64,000 nt of DNA from Zwartia panacis (GCF_030410395.1 NZ_JAUHHF010000001.1:248001-312000); one strand, 5' to 3'. Shown: positions 1-10,506, numbered from the stretch's first letter. Notes: generated by a model from the letters alone, not told the origin. Program-made: numbers and translations.

Positions 1-1287
1 TTTTTCGTGGAGTGGATGGCGCTTGACCTGATTCGCAACGATGCGGGCGATGTCCTGGGTGTGACAGCCCTCGAGATGGAAACCGGCGAAATCTATATTT
101 TCGAAGCGAAAACGACCGTGATCGCAACGGGCGGTGCAGGACGTATCTGGGCCGCTTCGACTAACGCCTTTATCAATACCGGAGACGGTATGGGCATGGC
201 TGCTCGCGCGGGCATCCCGATGATGGATATGGAGTTCTGGCAGTTCCACCCCACTGGCGTAGCCGGTGCGGGCGTGCTGATCACCGAAGGTGTGCGAGGC
301 GAGGGCGGTATCTTGCTGAACAAAGACGGTGAGCGCTTCATGGAGCGTTACGCGCCCACGCTCAAGGATTTGGCTCCTCGCGACTTCATTTCCCGTTGCA
401 TGGATCAGGAAATCAAAGAGGGACGCGGTTGCGGACCCGATGGCTCATACGTTCATCTCAAGCTCGACCACCTTGGTGCAGACGTGATCAACAAGCGTTT
501 GCCTTCGATTCTCGAAATCGGGCACAAGTTCGCCAACGTTGACGCCACCAAAGAGCCCATTCCTGTTGTACCGACCATCCACTATCAGATGGGCGGTATC
601 CCCTGTAATTACAACGGTCAGGTGACAACCTGGGACGGCAAGCAGACCAAGATTGTCAATGGTCTTTACGCAATCGGAGAGTGTTCCGCAACATCGGTAC
701 ACGGAGCCAACCGTTTGGGTACAAACTCCTTGCTCGATTTGATCGTGTTTGGTCGTGCGGCGGGTAATCACATTGTCGCGGCTCACCTTGAGCGTCAGCA
801 TGCGCACCAGCCTTTGCCAATGGAGTCCGTTGACTTTTCGCTTGATCGCGTCAACAAGCTTGAACAACGCAAGACTGGTGAAAAGACGCAGGTCGTTGGT
901 AACGAAATTCGCAACGCCATGCAACAGCATTGCGGCGTATTCCGTACCATGGCCTCTCTCAAAGAGGGTGTGGCCAAGATCGATGCGTTGGCTGAAAAGG
1001 TCGACAACATCGCCTTCCAGGACAAATCCAAGGTTTTCAACACGGCACGAATCGAAGCACTCGAACTGAGCAACATGATCGAAGTCGCCCGTTCGACGAT
1101 TCATTCGGCAGCAGCCCGCACGGAAAGCCGTGGCGCACATGCGCTGGACGACTTCCCAACGCGTGACGATGATAACTGGATCAAGCACACTCTCTGGTAT
1201 TCCGAAGGCAACCGCCTGGACTACAAGCCCGTGCAGATGCAGCCTCTCACCGTCGAGAGCTTCCCGCCCAAGACTCGTACATTCTAA
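1..1287 (+). CDS. sdhA: Succinate dehydrogenase flavoprotein subunit, C-terminal part
   Basis: Oxidises succinate to fumarate in complex II/TCA cycle; FAD-carrying subunit on the cytoplasmic face of the inner membrane. The frame is open from base 1, so the N-terminus, with the FAD-attaching His and the Rossmann motif, lies outside the window; about 428 residues are present. Visible family landmarks are ATGGAGRI (FAD contact), WQFHPTG and TEGVRGEGG (substrate/active-site region), HGANRLGTNSLLDL (second FAD contact) and the C-terminal YSEGNRLDYKPV tail. The stop lies 22 bases before sdhB, so the two are co-transcribed; sdhC/sdhD would be expected upstream. Nothing looks broken. Confidence 0.98.
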   Translation, partial: FFVEWMALDLIRNDAGDVLGVTALEMETGEIYIFEAKTTVIATGGAGRIWAASTNAFINTGDGMGMAARAGIPMMDMEFWQFHPTGVAGAGVLITEGVRGEGGILLNKDGERFMERYAPTLKDLAPRDFISRCMDQEIKEGRGCGPDGSYVHLKLDHLGADVINKRLPSILEIGHKFANVDATKEPIPVVPTIHYQMGGIPCNYNGQVTTWDGKQTKIVNGLYAIGECSATSVHGANRLGTNSLLDLIVFGRAAGNHIVAAHLERQHAHQPLPMESVDFSLDRVNKLEQRKTGEKTQVVGNEIRNAMQQHCGVFRTMASLKEGVAKIDALAEKVDNIAFQDKSKVFNTARIEALELSNMIEVARSTIHSAAARTESRGAHALDDFPTRDDDNWIKHTLWYSEGNRLDYKPVQMQPLTVESFPPKTRTF

Positions 1288-1309
1288 GTCAGGATATCTG
1301 GAACAAATC

Positions 1310-2026
1310 ATGAGCAAAAAACGCATCGTGAAGTTTGAAATCTACCGCTACGATCCAGACAAGGATGAGCGCCCTTACATGCAGAAACTCGAAGTCGAGT
1401 TGCTGCCTACCGACAAAATGCTGCTTGACGCATTGCTTCGCATCAAAATGGATGTCGATGACAGCCTGGCATTGCGTCGGTCATGCCGCGAGGGCGTTTG
1501 CGGTTCAGATGCCATGAACATCAATGGCAAAAATGGTCTGGCTTGCACCACAAACATGCTTGAACTCAAAGAGCCTGTGGTGTTGCGTCCTTTGCCAGGC
1601 CTGCCTGTCATTCGCGATTTGATCGTCGATATGACGCACTTTTTCAATCAGTACCATTCGATTCGCCCATACCTCATCAACGATACGCCTCCTCCAGAGA
1701 AGGAGCGTCTCCAGACTCCCGCTGCGCGTGAGGAGCTTGATGGGTTGTATGAGTGTATTTTGTGTGCCTGCTGTTCGACTTCCTGCCCCTCGTTCTGGTG
1801 GAATCCCGACAAATTCGTGGGTCCCGCAGGCTTGTTGCAAGCTTATCGTTTCATTGCGGACACCCGCGATCACGCGACAGCCGAACGCCTCGATAACCTA
1901 GAGGATCCGTACCGCTTGTTCCGTTGCCACACCATCATGAATTGTGTGGACGTCTGTCCAAAGGGTCTGAACCCAACCAAGGCGATTGGCAAGATCAAAG
2001 AAATGCTTGTGCGTCGCACGGTTTAA
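1310..2026 (+). CDS. sdhB: Succinate dehydrogenase iron-sulfur subunit
   Basis: Carries electrons from SdhA through three Fe-S clusters to the quinone site. 238 residues, the usual length. The [2Fe-2S] loop has Cys59, Cys64 and Cys79, with Asp67 in the fourth position as in E. coli SdhB. CILCACCSTSCP and CHTIMNCVDVCPKG supply the ligands for the [4Fe-4S] and [3Fe-4S] clusters. The start is the ATG at 1310 (MSKKRIVKFEIYRYDP), which matches the family N-terminus; the frame stays open further upstream but overlaps sdhA and is not used. sdhE follows after 12 bases. Confidence 0.98.
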   Translation: MSKKRIVKFEIYRYDPDKDERPYMQKLEVELLPTDKMLLDALLRIKMDVDDSLALRRSCREGVCGSDAMNINGKNGLACTTNMLELKEPVVLRPLPGLPVIRDLIVDMTHFFNQYHSIRPYLINDTPPPEKERLQTPAAREELDGLYECILCACCSTSCPSFWWNPDKFVGPAGLLQAYRFIADTRDHATAERLDNLEDPYRLFRCHTIMNCVDVCPKGLNPTKAIGKIKEMLVRRTV

Positions 2027-2038
2027 CTTAGAGCTTTC

Positions 2039-2299
2039 ATGGGAACACTATCAGATCAGGATCGGGTAAGGTTACGTTGGCGTGCCAGGAGAGGCCTGCT
2101 CGAAAATGATCTGATACTCACCCAGTATCTCGATGCTCACGAGAAGGATTTGACAGACGTTGAAGTTGGCGCTCTGACTCAACTGTTTGAACTCGGAGAC
2201 AACGAACTGTTAGACTTATTACTAGGTCGTGTCGAGCCCGAGGGGGCGCTTGACCGACCCGCAGTCAAGATGGTGCTGGCGCAGATTCGCGCAGCATAG
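2039..2299 (+). CDS. sdhE: FAD assembly factor SdhE (succinate dehydrogenase flavinylation)
   Basis: Small cytoplasmic protein of the SdhE/YgfY (DUF339, antitoxin CptB-like) family that promotes covalent FAD attachment to SdhA. 86 residues. The signature RGxxE motif is RGLLE at residues 18-22, followed by the family's acidic helical stretch. Its place directly after sdhB and before gltA is the common betaproteobacterial order and fits a shared sdh operon. Confidence 0.95.
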   Translation: MGTLSDQDRVRLRWRARRGLLENDLILTQYLDAHEKDLTDVEVGALTQLFELGDNELLDLLLGRVEPEGALDRPAVKMVLAQIRAA

Positions 2300-2344
2300 A
2301 CAGCGTCTTGTATTGCCCACCGAAATTAAACGAAGGAATTACGC

Positions 2345-3649
2345 ATGAAACTGTCCGACAAAAAAGCCACGCTATCGTTCTCAGATGGTAGCCCCTCAGT
2401 TGATTTTCCTATGTACGACGGCAGCGTCGGCCCACAGGTGATCGACATTCGCAAGTTGTATGGACAGACTGGTCTGTTTACCTACGACCCGGGTTTTTTG
2501 TCGACCGCTTCATGTACTTCAAACATCACCTATATTGACGGTGACAAAGGCGAGTTACTTTATCGCGGTTACCCGATCGAAGAGCTTGCAGTCAATTGCG
2601 ACTTCATGGACATCAGTTATCTGATCCTGAATGGTGAATTGCCTGATCCCAAGCAAAAAGTTGAATTTGATACGCTCGTGTCCAAGCACACGATGGTCAA
2701 CGAGCAGATGCACTTCTTCTTGCGCGGCTTCCGTCGTGACGCCCATCCGATGGCGGTGTTGACTGGCCTGGTCGGCGCGTTGTCTGCTTTCTATCATGAC
2801 TCGACAGACATCACGAACCCACATCATCGTCATGTTTCGGCGATCCGACTGATCGCCAAGATGCCAACTCTTGTGGCCATGGCTTACAAGTACTCTCAGG
2901 GCCAGCCTTACATCTATCCGCAAAACAACCTGTCTTACACAGGGAACTTCTTGCGCATGATGTTTGCCACGCCATGCGAAGAGTATGTCGTGAACCCAGT
3001 GGTCGAGCGTGCGCTCGATCGCATCTTTATTTTGCACGCCGATCACGAGCAAAATGCATCGACCTCTACAGTGCGTTTGTGCGGTTCGTCCGGCACCAAC
3101 CCCTTTGCAGCGATCGCCTCTGGTGTGGCTTGCCTGTGGGGGCCCGCTCACGGCGGCGCCAACGAAGCGTGCTTGCAGATGCTCGAAGAGTTGCAGGCCA
3201 AGGGCGGGTTGTCCAAAGTCGGCGAGTTCATGGAGCAGGTTAAAGATAAAAACTCCGGCGTTCGCTTGATGGGTTTTGGTCATCGCGTCTACAAAAACTA
3301 CGATCCACGCGCAAAACTCATGCAGCAAACCTGCAAAGAAGTGTTGGCTGCCTTGGGTCTGGAAAACGACCCGTTGTTCAAACTTGCGATGGAAGTCGAG
3401 CGCATTGCCCTTGAAGATCCATATTTCGTTGAGCGCAAACTGTATCCAAACGTAGATTTTTACTCTGGTATTGTTCAGCGCGCGATTGGAGTTCCAACAG
3501 CGTTGTTCACAGCCATTTTTGCTTTGGCTCGCACAGTGGGTTGGATTGCCCAGTGGAACGAAATGATCTCCGATCCCGAGTACAAGATCGGTCGTCCACG
3601 TCAGTTGTACCAAGGCTCTGTTTCGCGCTCGGTCCCCAAGCGCAAGTAA
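2345..3649 (+). CDS. gltA: Citrate synthase (type II)
   Basis: Condenses oxaloacetate with acetyl-CoA to citrate. 434 residues, as expected for the hexameric Gram-negative type. Catalytic landmarks are [14 protein letters not shown] (first active-site His), GPAHGGANE, and [13 protein letters not shown] (second His and Arg). The N-terminal domain (residues 1-60, [17 protein letters not shown]) is the one that gives NADH sensitivity in E. coli-type enzymes. A strong ribosome-binding site (GAAGGA) precedes the ATG. A hairpin terminator lies 26 bases after the stop, closing the sdh-gltA transcription unit. Confidence 0.98.
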   Translation: MKLSDKKATLSFSDGSPSVDFPMYDGSVGPQVIDIRKLYGQTGLFTYDPGFLSTASCTSNITYIDGDKGELLYRGYPIEELAVNCDFMDISYLILNGELPDPKQKVEFDTLVSKHTMVNEQMHFFLRGFRRDAHPMAVLTGLVGALSAFYHDSTDITNPHHRHVSAIRLIAKMPTLVAMAYKYSQGQPYIYPQNNLSYTGNFLRMMFATPCEEYVVNPVVERALDRIFILHADHEQNASTSTVRLCGSSGTNPFAAIASGVACLWGPAHGGANEACLQMLEELQAKGGLSKVGEFMEQVKDKNSGVRLMGFGHRVYKNYDPRAKLMQQTCKEVLAALGLENDPLFKLAMEVERIALEDPYFVERKLYPNVDFYSGIVQRAIGVPTALFTAIFALARTVGWIAQWNEMISDPEYKIGRPRQLYQGSVSRSVPKRK

Positions 3650-3674
3650 TTTGCACAAGAGCCAGCGCTGAAAT

Positions 3675-3710
3675 AAAAACGCCTGATGATGAGTCAGGCG
3701 TTTTTTCTTT
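3675..3710 (+). terminator. Rho-independent terminator after gltA
   Basis: AAAAACGCCTGA (3675-3686) pairs perfectly with TCAGGCGTTTTT (3694-3705) around the 7-base loop TGATGAG, and is followed by more T residues. The A-tract on the 5' arm means it could also act, more weakly, on transcripts of the convergent maeB gene that ends at 3757. Confidence 0.9.
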
Positions 3711-3756
3711 TAGGATGCGCTGGCTCGCGCATCCTATGGGGTCGATCAATTTCCGA

Positions 3757-6042
3757 TCACCTTTGCTCCGCTTCCATTTGAGCATCAATCACGGCAAGCG
3801 CCGTCATATTGATGACGCGTCGTACAGTCGCGCTATTCGTCAGAATGTGAACAGGACGGGCGGCACCCAACAAAACGGGTCCCATCGCAATGCCATTGCT
3901 CCCTGTCATTTTCAACAGGTTGTATGTGACATTGCCGGTGTCGAGGTTCGGCATGATCAGCAGATTGGCACTGCCTTTCAGAGTACTGTCCGGATAGTTC
4001 GCCGTACGGATGGATTCGGACAGAGCTGAGTCCGCATGCATTTCGCCATCGACTTCGAGCGAGGGTGCGCGCTCGACGATCATTTGACGTGCATGCGCCA
4101 TTTTGCGTGAAGACTCGGTCGGGCGACTCCCGAAGTTGGAGTGCGAGAGCAGGGCGATTTTCGGGACGATGCCAAAGTTGCGCATTTTATGTGCCGCTTG
4201 AATCGTCATGTCCGCCACTTGCTCGGCAGTTGGATCCTCATTGACATGCGTATCGCAAATGAACAGGGTCTGATCGGAAAGCATCAGCACGTTCATTGCC
4301 GCGAAAGTCGAAGCGCCTTTTTGTAAACCAATGACATCCTCTACGTACTTGAGCTGATTGTCGAAACGGCTGCCGATTCCGCATAGCACCGCATCTGCGT
4401 CGCCACGCTTGAGCAGCAATACGGCAATCAGTGTGTTGTGCTTGCGTACCATCGCCTTCGCCACGGTTGGTGTGACACCCTCGCGACCTTTCAGGCGGTA
4501 ATACTCTTGCCAGGACTCGTTGAAACGGACATCGTCCTCTGGATCCACGACTTCAATATTTTTGCCAACCTCGAGGCGCAGTCCCATTTTCTTGATGCGC
4601 ATATTGATGACAGCGGGGCGTCCAACCAAAATCGGAAAAGCGATTTTCTCGTCAGAAACCGTTTGCGCCGCACGCAGGACGCGTTCGTCTTCGCCGTCTG
4701 CGTAGATCACGCGCTTGGGCGCGCGCTTGGCCTGTGTGAACAGCGGGCTCATGAGCTGGCCGGAGTGGTAAACCATCGCCAACAATTTGGCTTTGTAGGC
4801 TTCCATGTCCTGAATCGGTCTGCGTGCCACACCTGAGTCAGCCGCCGCCTGTGCGACAGCAGGAGCGATTTGAACGATCAGGCGGGGATCGAAAGGTTTT
4901 GGAATGATGTAGTCAGGTCCGAAAGTCAATTCCTGGCCTGCGTAGGCTTGCGCAACTTCGTCACTTTGTTCAGCCTCAGCGAGTTCTGCGATCGCCTTGA
5001 CGCAAGCGAGCTTCATCTCTTCGGTGATGCTGCTCGCGCCCGCATCGAGCGCACCCCTGAAAATAAAGGGGAAGCAGAGCACGTTATTGACTTGATTCGG
5101 ATAGTCGGAGCGACCCGTCGCAATGATGCAATCGGGGCGTGCGGCTTTGGCGATTTCAGGACGAATCTCTGGCTCTGGATTTGCCAAGGCCAGGATCAAT
5201 GGCTGCTTGCCCATGCTCTTGACCATTTCGGCATTGACGACGCCTGGCGCGGAGCAGCCCAAAAATACATCTGCACCGACCATCGCTTCTGCGAGCGTGC
5301 GAAGCTCGGTTTTTTGCGCATAGCGCTTTTTGTTTTCCTCCATCTTCGCATCGCGACCTTCGTAAATCACGCCGCGAGAATCGCAAACAAAAATGTTTTC
5401 TTTCTTGATACCAAGGTGGACAAGTAAATCCAGACAGGCGATTGAAGCCGCTCCTGCGCCGGAAACTACAAGTTTGACCTCTCCCATCTTTTTGCCAACA
5501 ACTTTCAGGCCGTTCATGATCGCAGCAGAGGAGATGATCGCTGTGCCATGCTGGTCGTCATGAAAAACTGGAATCTTCATGCGCTCGCGTAGTTTGCGCT
5601 CAATGTAAAAACACTCAGGCGCCTTGATATCCTCAAGGTTGATGCCACCCAGCGTGGGCTCGAGCGCAGCAATGATCTCCACGAGTTTGTCTGGATCTGT
5701 TTCGGCAAGCTCAATGTCAAAAACATCGATACCTGCGAATTTTTTAAACAGGCAGCCTTTACCTTCCATGACGGGTTTGGCGGCCAAAGGACCGATGTTT
5801 CCAAGCCCCAATACTGCGGTTCCGTTAGTGATCACTGCCACCAGATTTGACCGTGAGGTGTATTTGGCGGCGGCTTCGTCGCCTTGCGCATGAATCGCCA
5901 TACAGGCAGCCGCCACGCCCGGGGAGTAGGCCAGTGACAAATCGTCCTGGTTCGCCAGTGGTTTCGTGGGGGTGACGGAAATTTTCCCTGGGGTGGGGTA
6001 GGCGTGGTAATCGAGGGCAAGCTTAGAGAGGTTTTCGTCCAT
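3757..6042 (-). CDS. maeB: NADP-dependent malic enzyme with phosphotransacetylase-like C-terminal domain
   Basis: Decarboxylates malate to pyruvate with NADP+. 761 residues, the full length of MaeB-type fusion enzymes. Residues 1-425 hold the malic enzyme core ([12 protein letters not shown] start, [18 protein letters not shown] metal and substrate region, [13 protein letters not shown] nucleotide-binding motif). Residues about 430-760 are a phosphate acetyl/butyryltransferase-like domain that in the family is regulatory, not a working Pta. The ATG at 6042 is preferred because GAAGAGA lies just upstream; an in-frame TTG at 6054 would add four residues. Transcribed away from odhA and towards the gltA terminator. 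Confidence 0.95.
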   Translation of the reverse strand: MDENLSKLALDYHAYPTPGKISVTPTKPLANQDDLSLAYSPGVAAACMAIHAQGDEAAAKYTSRSNLVAVITNGTAVLGLGNIGPLAAKPVMEGKGCLFKKFAGIDVFDIELAETDPDKLVEIIAALEPTLGGINLEDIKAPECFYIERKLRERMKIPVFHDDQHGTAIISSAAIMNGLKVVGKKMGEVKLVVSGAGAASIACLDLLVHLGIKKENIFVCDSRGVIYEGRDAKMEENKKRYAQKTELRTLAEAMVGADVFLGCSAPGVVNAEMVKSMGKQPLILALANPEPEIRPEIAKAARPDCIIATGRSDYPNQVNNVLCFPFIFRGALDAGASSITEEMKLACVKAIAELAEAEQSDEVAQAYAGQELTFGPDYIIPKPFDPRLIVQIAPAVAQAAADSGVARRPIQDMEAYKAKLLAMVYHSGQLMSPLFTQAKRAPKRVIYADGEDERVLRAAQTVSDEKIAFPILVGRPAVINMRIKKMGLRLEVGKNIEVVDPEDDVRFNESWQEYYRLKGREGVTPTVAKAMVRKHNTLIAVLLLKRGDADAVLCGIGSRFDNQLKYVEDVIGLQKGASTFAAMNVLMLSDQTLFICDTHVNEDPTAEQVADMTIQAAHKMRNFGIVPKIALLSHSNFGSRPTESSRKMAHARQMIVERAPSLEVDGEMHADSALSESIRTANYPDSTLKGSANLLIMPNLDTGNVTYNLLKMTGSNGIAMGPVLLGAARPVHILTNSATVRRVINMTALAVIDAQMEAEQR

Positions 6043-6084
6043 GGATCTCTTCAATGCAGGTGATTGGGATAAATGTGACGTTAA

Positions 6085-6098
6085 GCTTACAGGTAAGC
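6085..6098. promoter_or_regulatory. Inverted repeat in the maeB/odhA divergent promoter region
   Basis: GCTTAC-AG-GTAAGC forms a perfect 6-base inverted repeat 43 bases upstream of the maeB start, in the 269-base gap that must hold promoters for both maeB and odhA. The gap also contains a good -10-like TATACT at 6176-6181 facing odhA, with no convincing -35. The repeat could be an operator; no regulator is identifiable from the sequence. Confidence 0.3.
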
Positions 6099-6311
6099 AT
6101 GCGCAATGGCATCAAATCCAGGTAATTTTCGATTTTGCGGCGCACCATTCACGAAAACAACTAAAGGCTTAGGGTTATACTTACATGCCGGCTCTTAAGG
6201 CTATCAAATAACCGCCTTCTGCCCCGCTATCCGCAAATCGGTTTGGCCGAGAAAACGGAAGGTATTCCTGCATCGTAACGGGTGAAGCACCCGAATAGGT
6301 GAAGCGCTAAA

Positions 6312-9179
6312 ATGTCATCAGAACTCGAATCTTTACAAAACTCATACCTTTTTGGGGGCAATGCGCCCTACGTAGAAGAACTCTACGAAGCCTATCTGGA
6401 TAATCCAGGTTCGGTTCCTGATAATTGGCGAAACTACTTCGACCAGTTGCAGCATATGCCGGCAACAGATGGCCAAGAAGCCACTCGCGACCAGGCTCAC
6501 GCACCCATTATCGAATCCTTCGCGCTGCGCGCCAAAGCCAACGCTTTTGTTCAGCGTGGACAGGAGCCCGATCTCGCCGTGGCGATGAAGCAAGTCCATG
6601 TCCAGTCGCTGATCGCAGCGTATCGCTCACTCGGCTCGCGCTGGGCTGATCTCGATCCCCTCAAGCGACAAGACCGTCCCAGCATTCCCGAGCTCGATCC
6701 TGCTTTTTACGGCTTGACCGAAGCGGATCTGGATCAGGTTTTCTCGGCAACAAATACCTATTTCACGAAAGCGACAACGATGACGTTGCGCGAGATCTTG
6801 AAAGCACTGCGCGACACCTACTGCCGCTCAATTGGCGCCGAGTTCATGCATGCCTCAGATCCGGCCGTCAAGCGCTGGGTTCAGGAGCGCCTTGAGTCCA
6901 CCCTCGGCGCACCGACCTTTACCCCAGAGCGCAAGCGCCACATCTTGCAGCAGTTGACCGAGGCCGAAGGCCTTGAGCGTTACCTCCATACCAAATACGT
7001 CGGCCAAAAGCGTTTTTCCCTCGAGGGAGGTGACAGCTTCATCGCATCGATGGACGAGGTCGTCAACCACGCTGGCGAGTCGGGCGTGCAGGAAATCGTC
7101 GTGGGTATGGCCCACCGCGGCCGCCTGAATATGCTGGTCAACATCATGGGCAAAATGCCTGGTGATCTGTTCGCAGAATTCGAAGGTCACCATGCCGAAG
7201 GTTTGACCGATGGTGACGTCAAGTATCACAACGGTTTCTCCAGCGATTTGTCCACACGCGGCGGCCCAGTGCATTTGTCACTGGCCTTTAACCCCTCGCA
7301 CCTCGAAATCGTCAACCCTGTGGTCGAGGGCAGCGTTCGAGCTCGTCAAGAGCGTCGCGGCGCGGATGGCTACAAGCAAGTGTTGCCTGTGCTGGTTCAT
7401 GGTGATGCCGCCTTCGCAGGTCAGGGCGTTGTGATGGAAACCCTCAACCTCGCCGAAACCCGTGGTTACGGTACGGGTGGCACGGTTCATCTGGTGATTA
7501 ACAACCAGATCGGCTTTACGACTTCCGACCCGCGCGATACCCGCTCGACGATTTACTGTACAGACGTCTCCAAAATGATCGAGGCGCCTGTTTTTCATGT
7601 GAATGGCGATGATCCTGAGGCAGTTGTGTATGCCACACGCCTAGCGCTGGATTTCCGCATGCAGTTTGGCAAGGATGTGGTGGTCGACATCGTCTGTTTC
7701 CGCAAGCTGGGTCACAACGAACAAGACACACCTTCGCTGACTCAGCCTTTGATGTACAAAAAAATTGGTGCGCACCCCGGCACACGCAAACTTTATGCGG
7801 ACAAGCTGACGGCTCAGGGTGTACTCAAGGAAGGTGAGGGCGATCAGCTCGTCAAAGACTACCGCCAGTACATGGAAGACGGTCGTCGCACGATCGAGCC
7901 TGTGTTGACCGACTACAAGAGCAAGTATGCGATTGACTGGTCCCCTTATCTGAATGCGAAGTGGACCGACCAGGCCGACACCGCAGTGCCGATCACTGAG
8001 CTTAAGCGCATCGGTGAAAAGCTGACTGTCGTACCTGATGGTTTTGCCCCTCACTCTCTCGTGACCAAGTTGCTGAACGATCGTCGCGCCATGGCGCGTG
8101 GCGAAATGAATCTCGACTGGGGCATGGGCGAGCATTTGGCTTTTGCGACGCTGGTTGCGTCTGGTTATGCTGTCCGCATTACAGGCCAAGACTCCGGCCG
8201 CGGTACGTTCACGCACCGTCACGCAGTGCTGCACGATCAAAATCGTGAACGCTGGGATGATGGTACTTATATTCCCCTGCAGCATGTTGCCGAAGGTCAG
8301 GCGCCCTTCACCGTCATCGACTCAGTCTTGTCCGAAGAAGCCGTTCTAGGTTTTGAATACGGCTACTCATGCGCCGATCCCAAGACACTCACAATTTGGG
8401 AAGCGCAGTTCGGCGATTTCGTCAACGGCGCGCAGGTCGTGATCGATCAGTTTATTGTTTCAGGCGAAGCCAAATGGGGCCGTCAGTCTGGATTGACTAT
8501 GATGCTGCCACACGGCTACGAAGGGCAGGGTCCGGAGCACTCCTCCGCGCGTATCGAACGCTTCTTGCAGCTTTGCGCGGACAACAACATCCAGGTCGTT
8601 CAGCCCACGACAGCCGCTCAGATTTTCCATCTGTTGCGTCGTCAGATGATCCGTCAGTTCCGCAAGCCTTTAGTGATTTTGACGCCCAAGTCCTTGCTGC
8701 GTAACAAGGACGCAGGCTCGCCCCTGCCTGATTTGGCGACAGGTCGTTTCCGTCCGATCATCAGCGAAGTCGACGAGTCGATCAATCCCGCATCCGTCAA
8801 GCGCGTATTGGTGTGTTCGGGCAAGGTTTACTACGATCTGGTCAATGGTCGTCGCGAACGCAAGGACAACTCTGTCGCGATTATTCGTGTCGAACAGCTT
8901 TATCCTTTTGCGCATAAAACTTTTGAAACCGAGTTGCGTAAATACCCCAAGGCAACGGAAGTGGTCTGGGTTCAGGATGAGCCACAGAACCAAGGTCCAT
9001 GGTTCTATGTCCAGCATCATCTGTACCAGAACATGTCCAGCGGTCAAAAACTTGGTTACGCAGGTCGCGCGGCTTCTGCCTCGCCAGCTGTCGGTTATCT
9101 GGCCAAGCACCTCGAGCAGCAGAAAGCGCTGGTCGAGCAAGCCTTTGGCAAGTTTAAAACCTTCATGCTGACGAAGTAA
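6312..9179 (+). CDS. odhA: 2-oxoglutarate dehydrogenase E1 component
   Basis: Thiamine-diphosphate E1 subunit that decarboxylates 2-oxoglutarate and succinylates the lipoyl arm of OdhB. 955 residues, full length. The N-terminal E1 helix (LQNSYLFGGNAPYVEELYEAY) is the one that docks the core in this family. GMAHRGRLNML, GDAAFAGQG and INNQIGFTTSDPR are the substrate and ThDP/Mg binding stretches; the C-terminal transketolase half has GQDSGRGTFTHRHA and LPHGYEGQGPEHSSARIER. AGGTGAAG upstream of the ATG can serve as ribosome-binding site. First gene of odhA-odhB-lpd. Confidence 0.98.
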   Translation: MSSELESLQNSYLFGGNAPYVEELYEAYLDNPGSVPDNWRNYFDQLQHMPATDGQEATRDQAHAPIIESFALRAKANAFVQRGQEPDLAVAMKQVHVQSLIAAYRSLGSRWADLDPLKRQDRPSIPELDPAFYGLTEADLDQVFSATNTYFTKATTMTLREILKALRDTYCRSIGAEFMHASDPAVKRWVQERLESTLGAPTFTPERKRHILQQLTEAEGLERYLHTKYVGQKRFSLEGGDSFIASMDEVVNHAGESGVQEIVVGMAHRGRLNMLVNIMGKMPGDLFAEFEGHHAEGLTDGDVKYHNGFSSDLSTRGGPVHLSLAFNPSHLEIVNPVVEGSVRARQERRGADGYKQVLPVLVHGDAAFAGQGVVMETLNLAETRGYGTGGTVHLVINNQIGFTTSDPRDTRSTIYCTDVSKMIEAPVFHVNGDDPEAVVYATRLALDFRMQFGKDVVVDIVCFRKLGHNEQDTPSLTQPLMYKKIGAHPGTRKLYADKLTAQGVLKEGEGDQLVKDYRQYMEDGRRTIEPVLTDYKSKYAIDWSPYLNAKWTDQADTAVPITELKRIGEKLTVVPDGFAPHSLVTKLLNDRRAMARGEMNLDWGMGEHLAFATLVASGYAVRITGQDSGRGTFTHRHAVLHDQNRERWDDGTYIPLQHVAEGQAPFTVIDSVLSEEAVLGFEYGYSCADPKTLTIWEAQFGDFVNGAQVVIDQFIVSGEAKWGRQSGLTMMLPHGYEGQGPEHSSARIERFLQLCADNNIQVVQPTTAAQIFHLLRRQMIRQFRKPLVILTPKSLLRNKDAGSPLPDLATGRFRPIISEVDESINPASVKRVLVCSGKVYYDLVNGRRERKDNSVAIIRVEQLYPFAHKTFETELRKYPKATEVVWVQDEPQNQGPWFYVQHHLYQNMSSGQKLGYAGRAASASPAVGYLAKHLEQQKALVEQAFGKFKTFMLTK

Positions 9180-9219
9180 TCCCAGAGAATCGAATTCATC
9201 CAATTACGGAAAAAATATA

Positions 9220-10494
9220 ATGGCAATCACAGACGTTGTTGTTCCACAGTTATCCGAATCAGTGTCCGAGGCGACACTTCTGACGTGGAAAAAGAAACCT
9301 GGCGAAGCTGTCCAGGCTGACGAAATCCTGATCGAAGTTGAAACTGACAAAGTTGTCCTCGAAGTCCCTGCGCCTGCCGCAGGCGTGTTGTCTGAAATCG
9401 TCAAGGGCGATGGCAGCATGGTGACTTCGGGCGAGGTCCTGGCTCGCATCGATACGGACGGCAAAGCAGCTGCTGCACCTGCCGCGGCCGCTGCTCCGGC
9501 AGCTGCCGCTGCGCCCGCCGCAGCCCCTGCAGCACCCGCAGCACCCGCAGCACCCGCAGCACCCGCAGCACCCGCAGCAGCCTCTGCCTCGGCTGCGGGT
9601 ATTGCTTCTCCAGCTGCCTCTAAGATCCTCGCTGACAAAGGTGTATCTGCCGCATCGGTGGCTGGCACAGGTCGCGACGGTCGTATCACCAAGGGTGATG
9701 CGCTTGGCGCCTCTGCTGCCCCCGCAGCACCTGTGGCCGCTCCAAAGGTTGCGCTTGCAAATCCCACTGTGCCGATGACACAGTCCCTCGATGGTCGTCC
9801 AGAGCAGCGCGTCCCCATGAGCCGCTTGCGTGCCCGCGTCGCTGAGCGTCTGTTGCAATCGCAGCAAGACAACGCCATCCTGACCACGTTTAACGAAGTC
9901 AACATGCAGGGCGTGATTGATTTGCGAAACCTGTACAAAGACAAGTTCGAGAAAGAGCATGGCGTCAAGCTGGGCTTTATGTCTTTCTTCGTCAAGGCCG
10001 CCGTCGCAGCGCTCAAGCGTTATCCAATCCTGAACGCTTCGGTTGATGGCAAGGACATCATCTATCACGGCTACTTTGATATCGGTATTGCCGTGGGTAG
10101 CCCACGCGGCTTGGTGGTGCCAATCTTGCGCAACGCAGACCAGCTCACGATCGCCGAAATCGAAAAAACAATCGCCGACTTTGGTAAGCGTGCCTCCGAG
10201 GGCAAGCTTGGCATCGAAGAAATGACAGGTGGTACGTTCTCGATTTCCAACGGTGGTGTGTTTGGCTCCATGTTGTCGACACCGATTATCAATCCTCCTC
10301 AATCCGCGATTTTGGGCGTGCATGCAACCAAAGAGCGCGCCGTGGTTGAAAAGGGTCAGATCGTGATTCGTCCAATCAACTATCTCGCGATGTCCTACGA
10401 TCACCGCATTATCGACGGCCGCGAAGCGGTTCTGGGCTTGGTCGCCATGAAAGAGGCGCTCGAAGATCCGCAGCGCATGCTGCTCGAAATCTAA
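9220..10494 (+). CDS. odhB: Dihydrolipoyl succinyltransferase, E2 of 2-oxoglutarate dehydrogenase
   Basis: Transfers the succinyl group from lipoamide to CoA and forms the core of the complex. 424 residues: lipoyl domain at 1-78 with the lipoylated Lys in VETDKVVLEV, an Ala/Pro-rich swinging linker at about 85-125, the peripheral E3/E1-binding domain at about 127-165 (SPAASKILADKGV...GRDGRITKGD), a second short linker, and the catalytic domain from 190 on, ending with the SYDHRIIDGREAV active-site motif (HxxxDG). The linker is encoded partly by a 9-base tandem repeat (9532-9576). 40 bases downstream of odhA, 12 bases before lpd. Confidence 0.98.
   Translation: MAITDVVVPQLSESVSEATLLTWKKKPGEAVQADEILIEVETDKVVLEVPAPAAGVLSEIVKGDGSMVTSGEVLARIDTDGKAAAAPAAAAAPAAAAAPAAAPAAPAAPAAPAAPAAPAAASASAAGIASPAASKILADKGVSAASVAGTGRDGRITKGDALGASAAPAAPVAAPKVALANPTVPMTQSLDGRPEQRVPMSRLRARVAERLLQSQQDNAILTTFNEVNMQGVIDLRNLYKDKFEKEHGVKLGFMSFFVKAAVAALKRYPILNASVDGKDIIYHGYFDIGIAVGSPRGLVVPILRNADQLTIAEIEKTIADFGKRASEGKLGIEEMTGGTFSISNGGVFGSMLSTPIINPPQSAILGVHATKERAVVEKGQIVIRPINYLAMSYDHRIIDGREAVLGLVAMKEALEDPQRMLLEI
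9532..9576 (+). repeat. Five tandem copies of a 9-base unit inside odhB
   Basis: The unit GCACCCGCA (Ala-Pro-Ala) repeats five times without a mismatch, with degenerate copies on its 5' side. It encodes the flexible linker of OdhB. In-frame copy-number change would alter only linker length, so slippage should be tolerated. Confidence 0.95.
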
Positions 10495-10506
10495 GCTGGA
10501 AAATAT

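Noticed and set aside
445-1326. 293-residue open frame on the minus strand opposite sdhA
   Set aside because: Fully antisense to sdhA, with no recognisable domain.
2555-3658. 367-residue open frame on the minus strand opposite gltA
   Set aside because: Antisense to a full-length citrate synthase; composition (Arg/His/Gln rich) and lack of motifs show it to be a codon-use shadow.
9532-9576. Repeat cluster as a CRISPR-like array
   Set aside because: Nine-base units without spacers, inside a coding linker and in frame.
9259-10404. 381-residue open frame on the minus strand opposite odhB
   Set aside because: It is antisense to a complete odhB and rich in Gly/Cys/Arg runs that arise from the complement of the Ala-Pro repeat; no family motif or ribosome-binding site.
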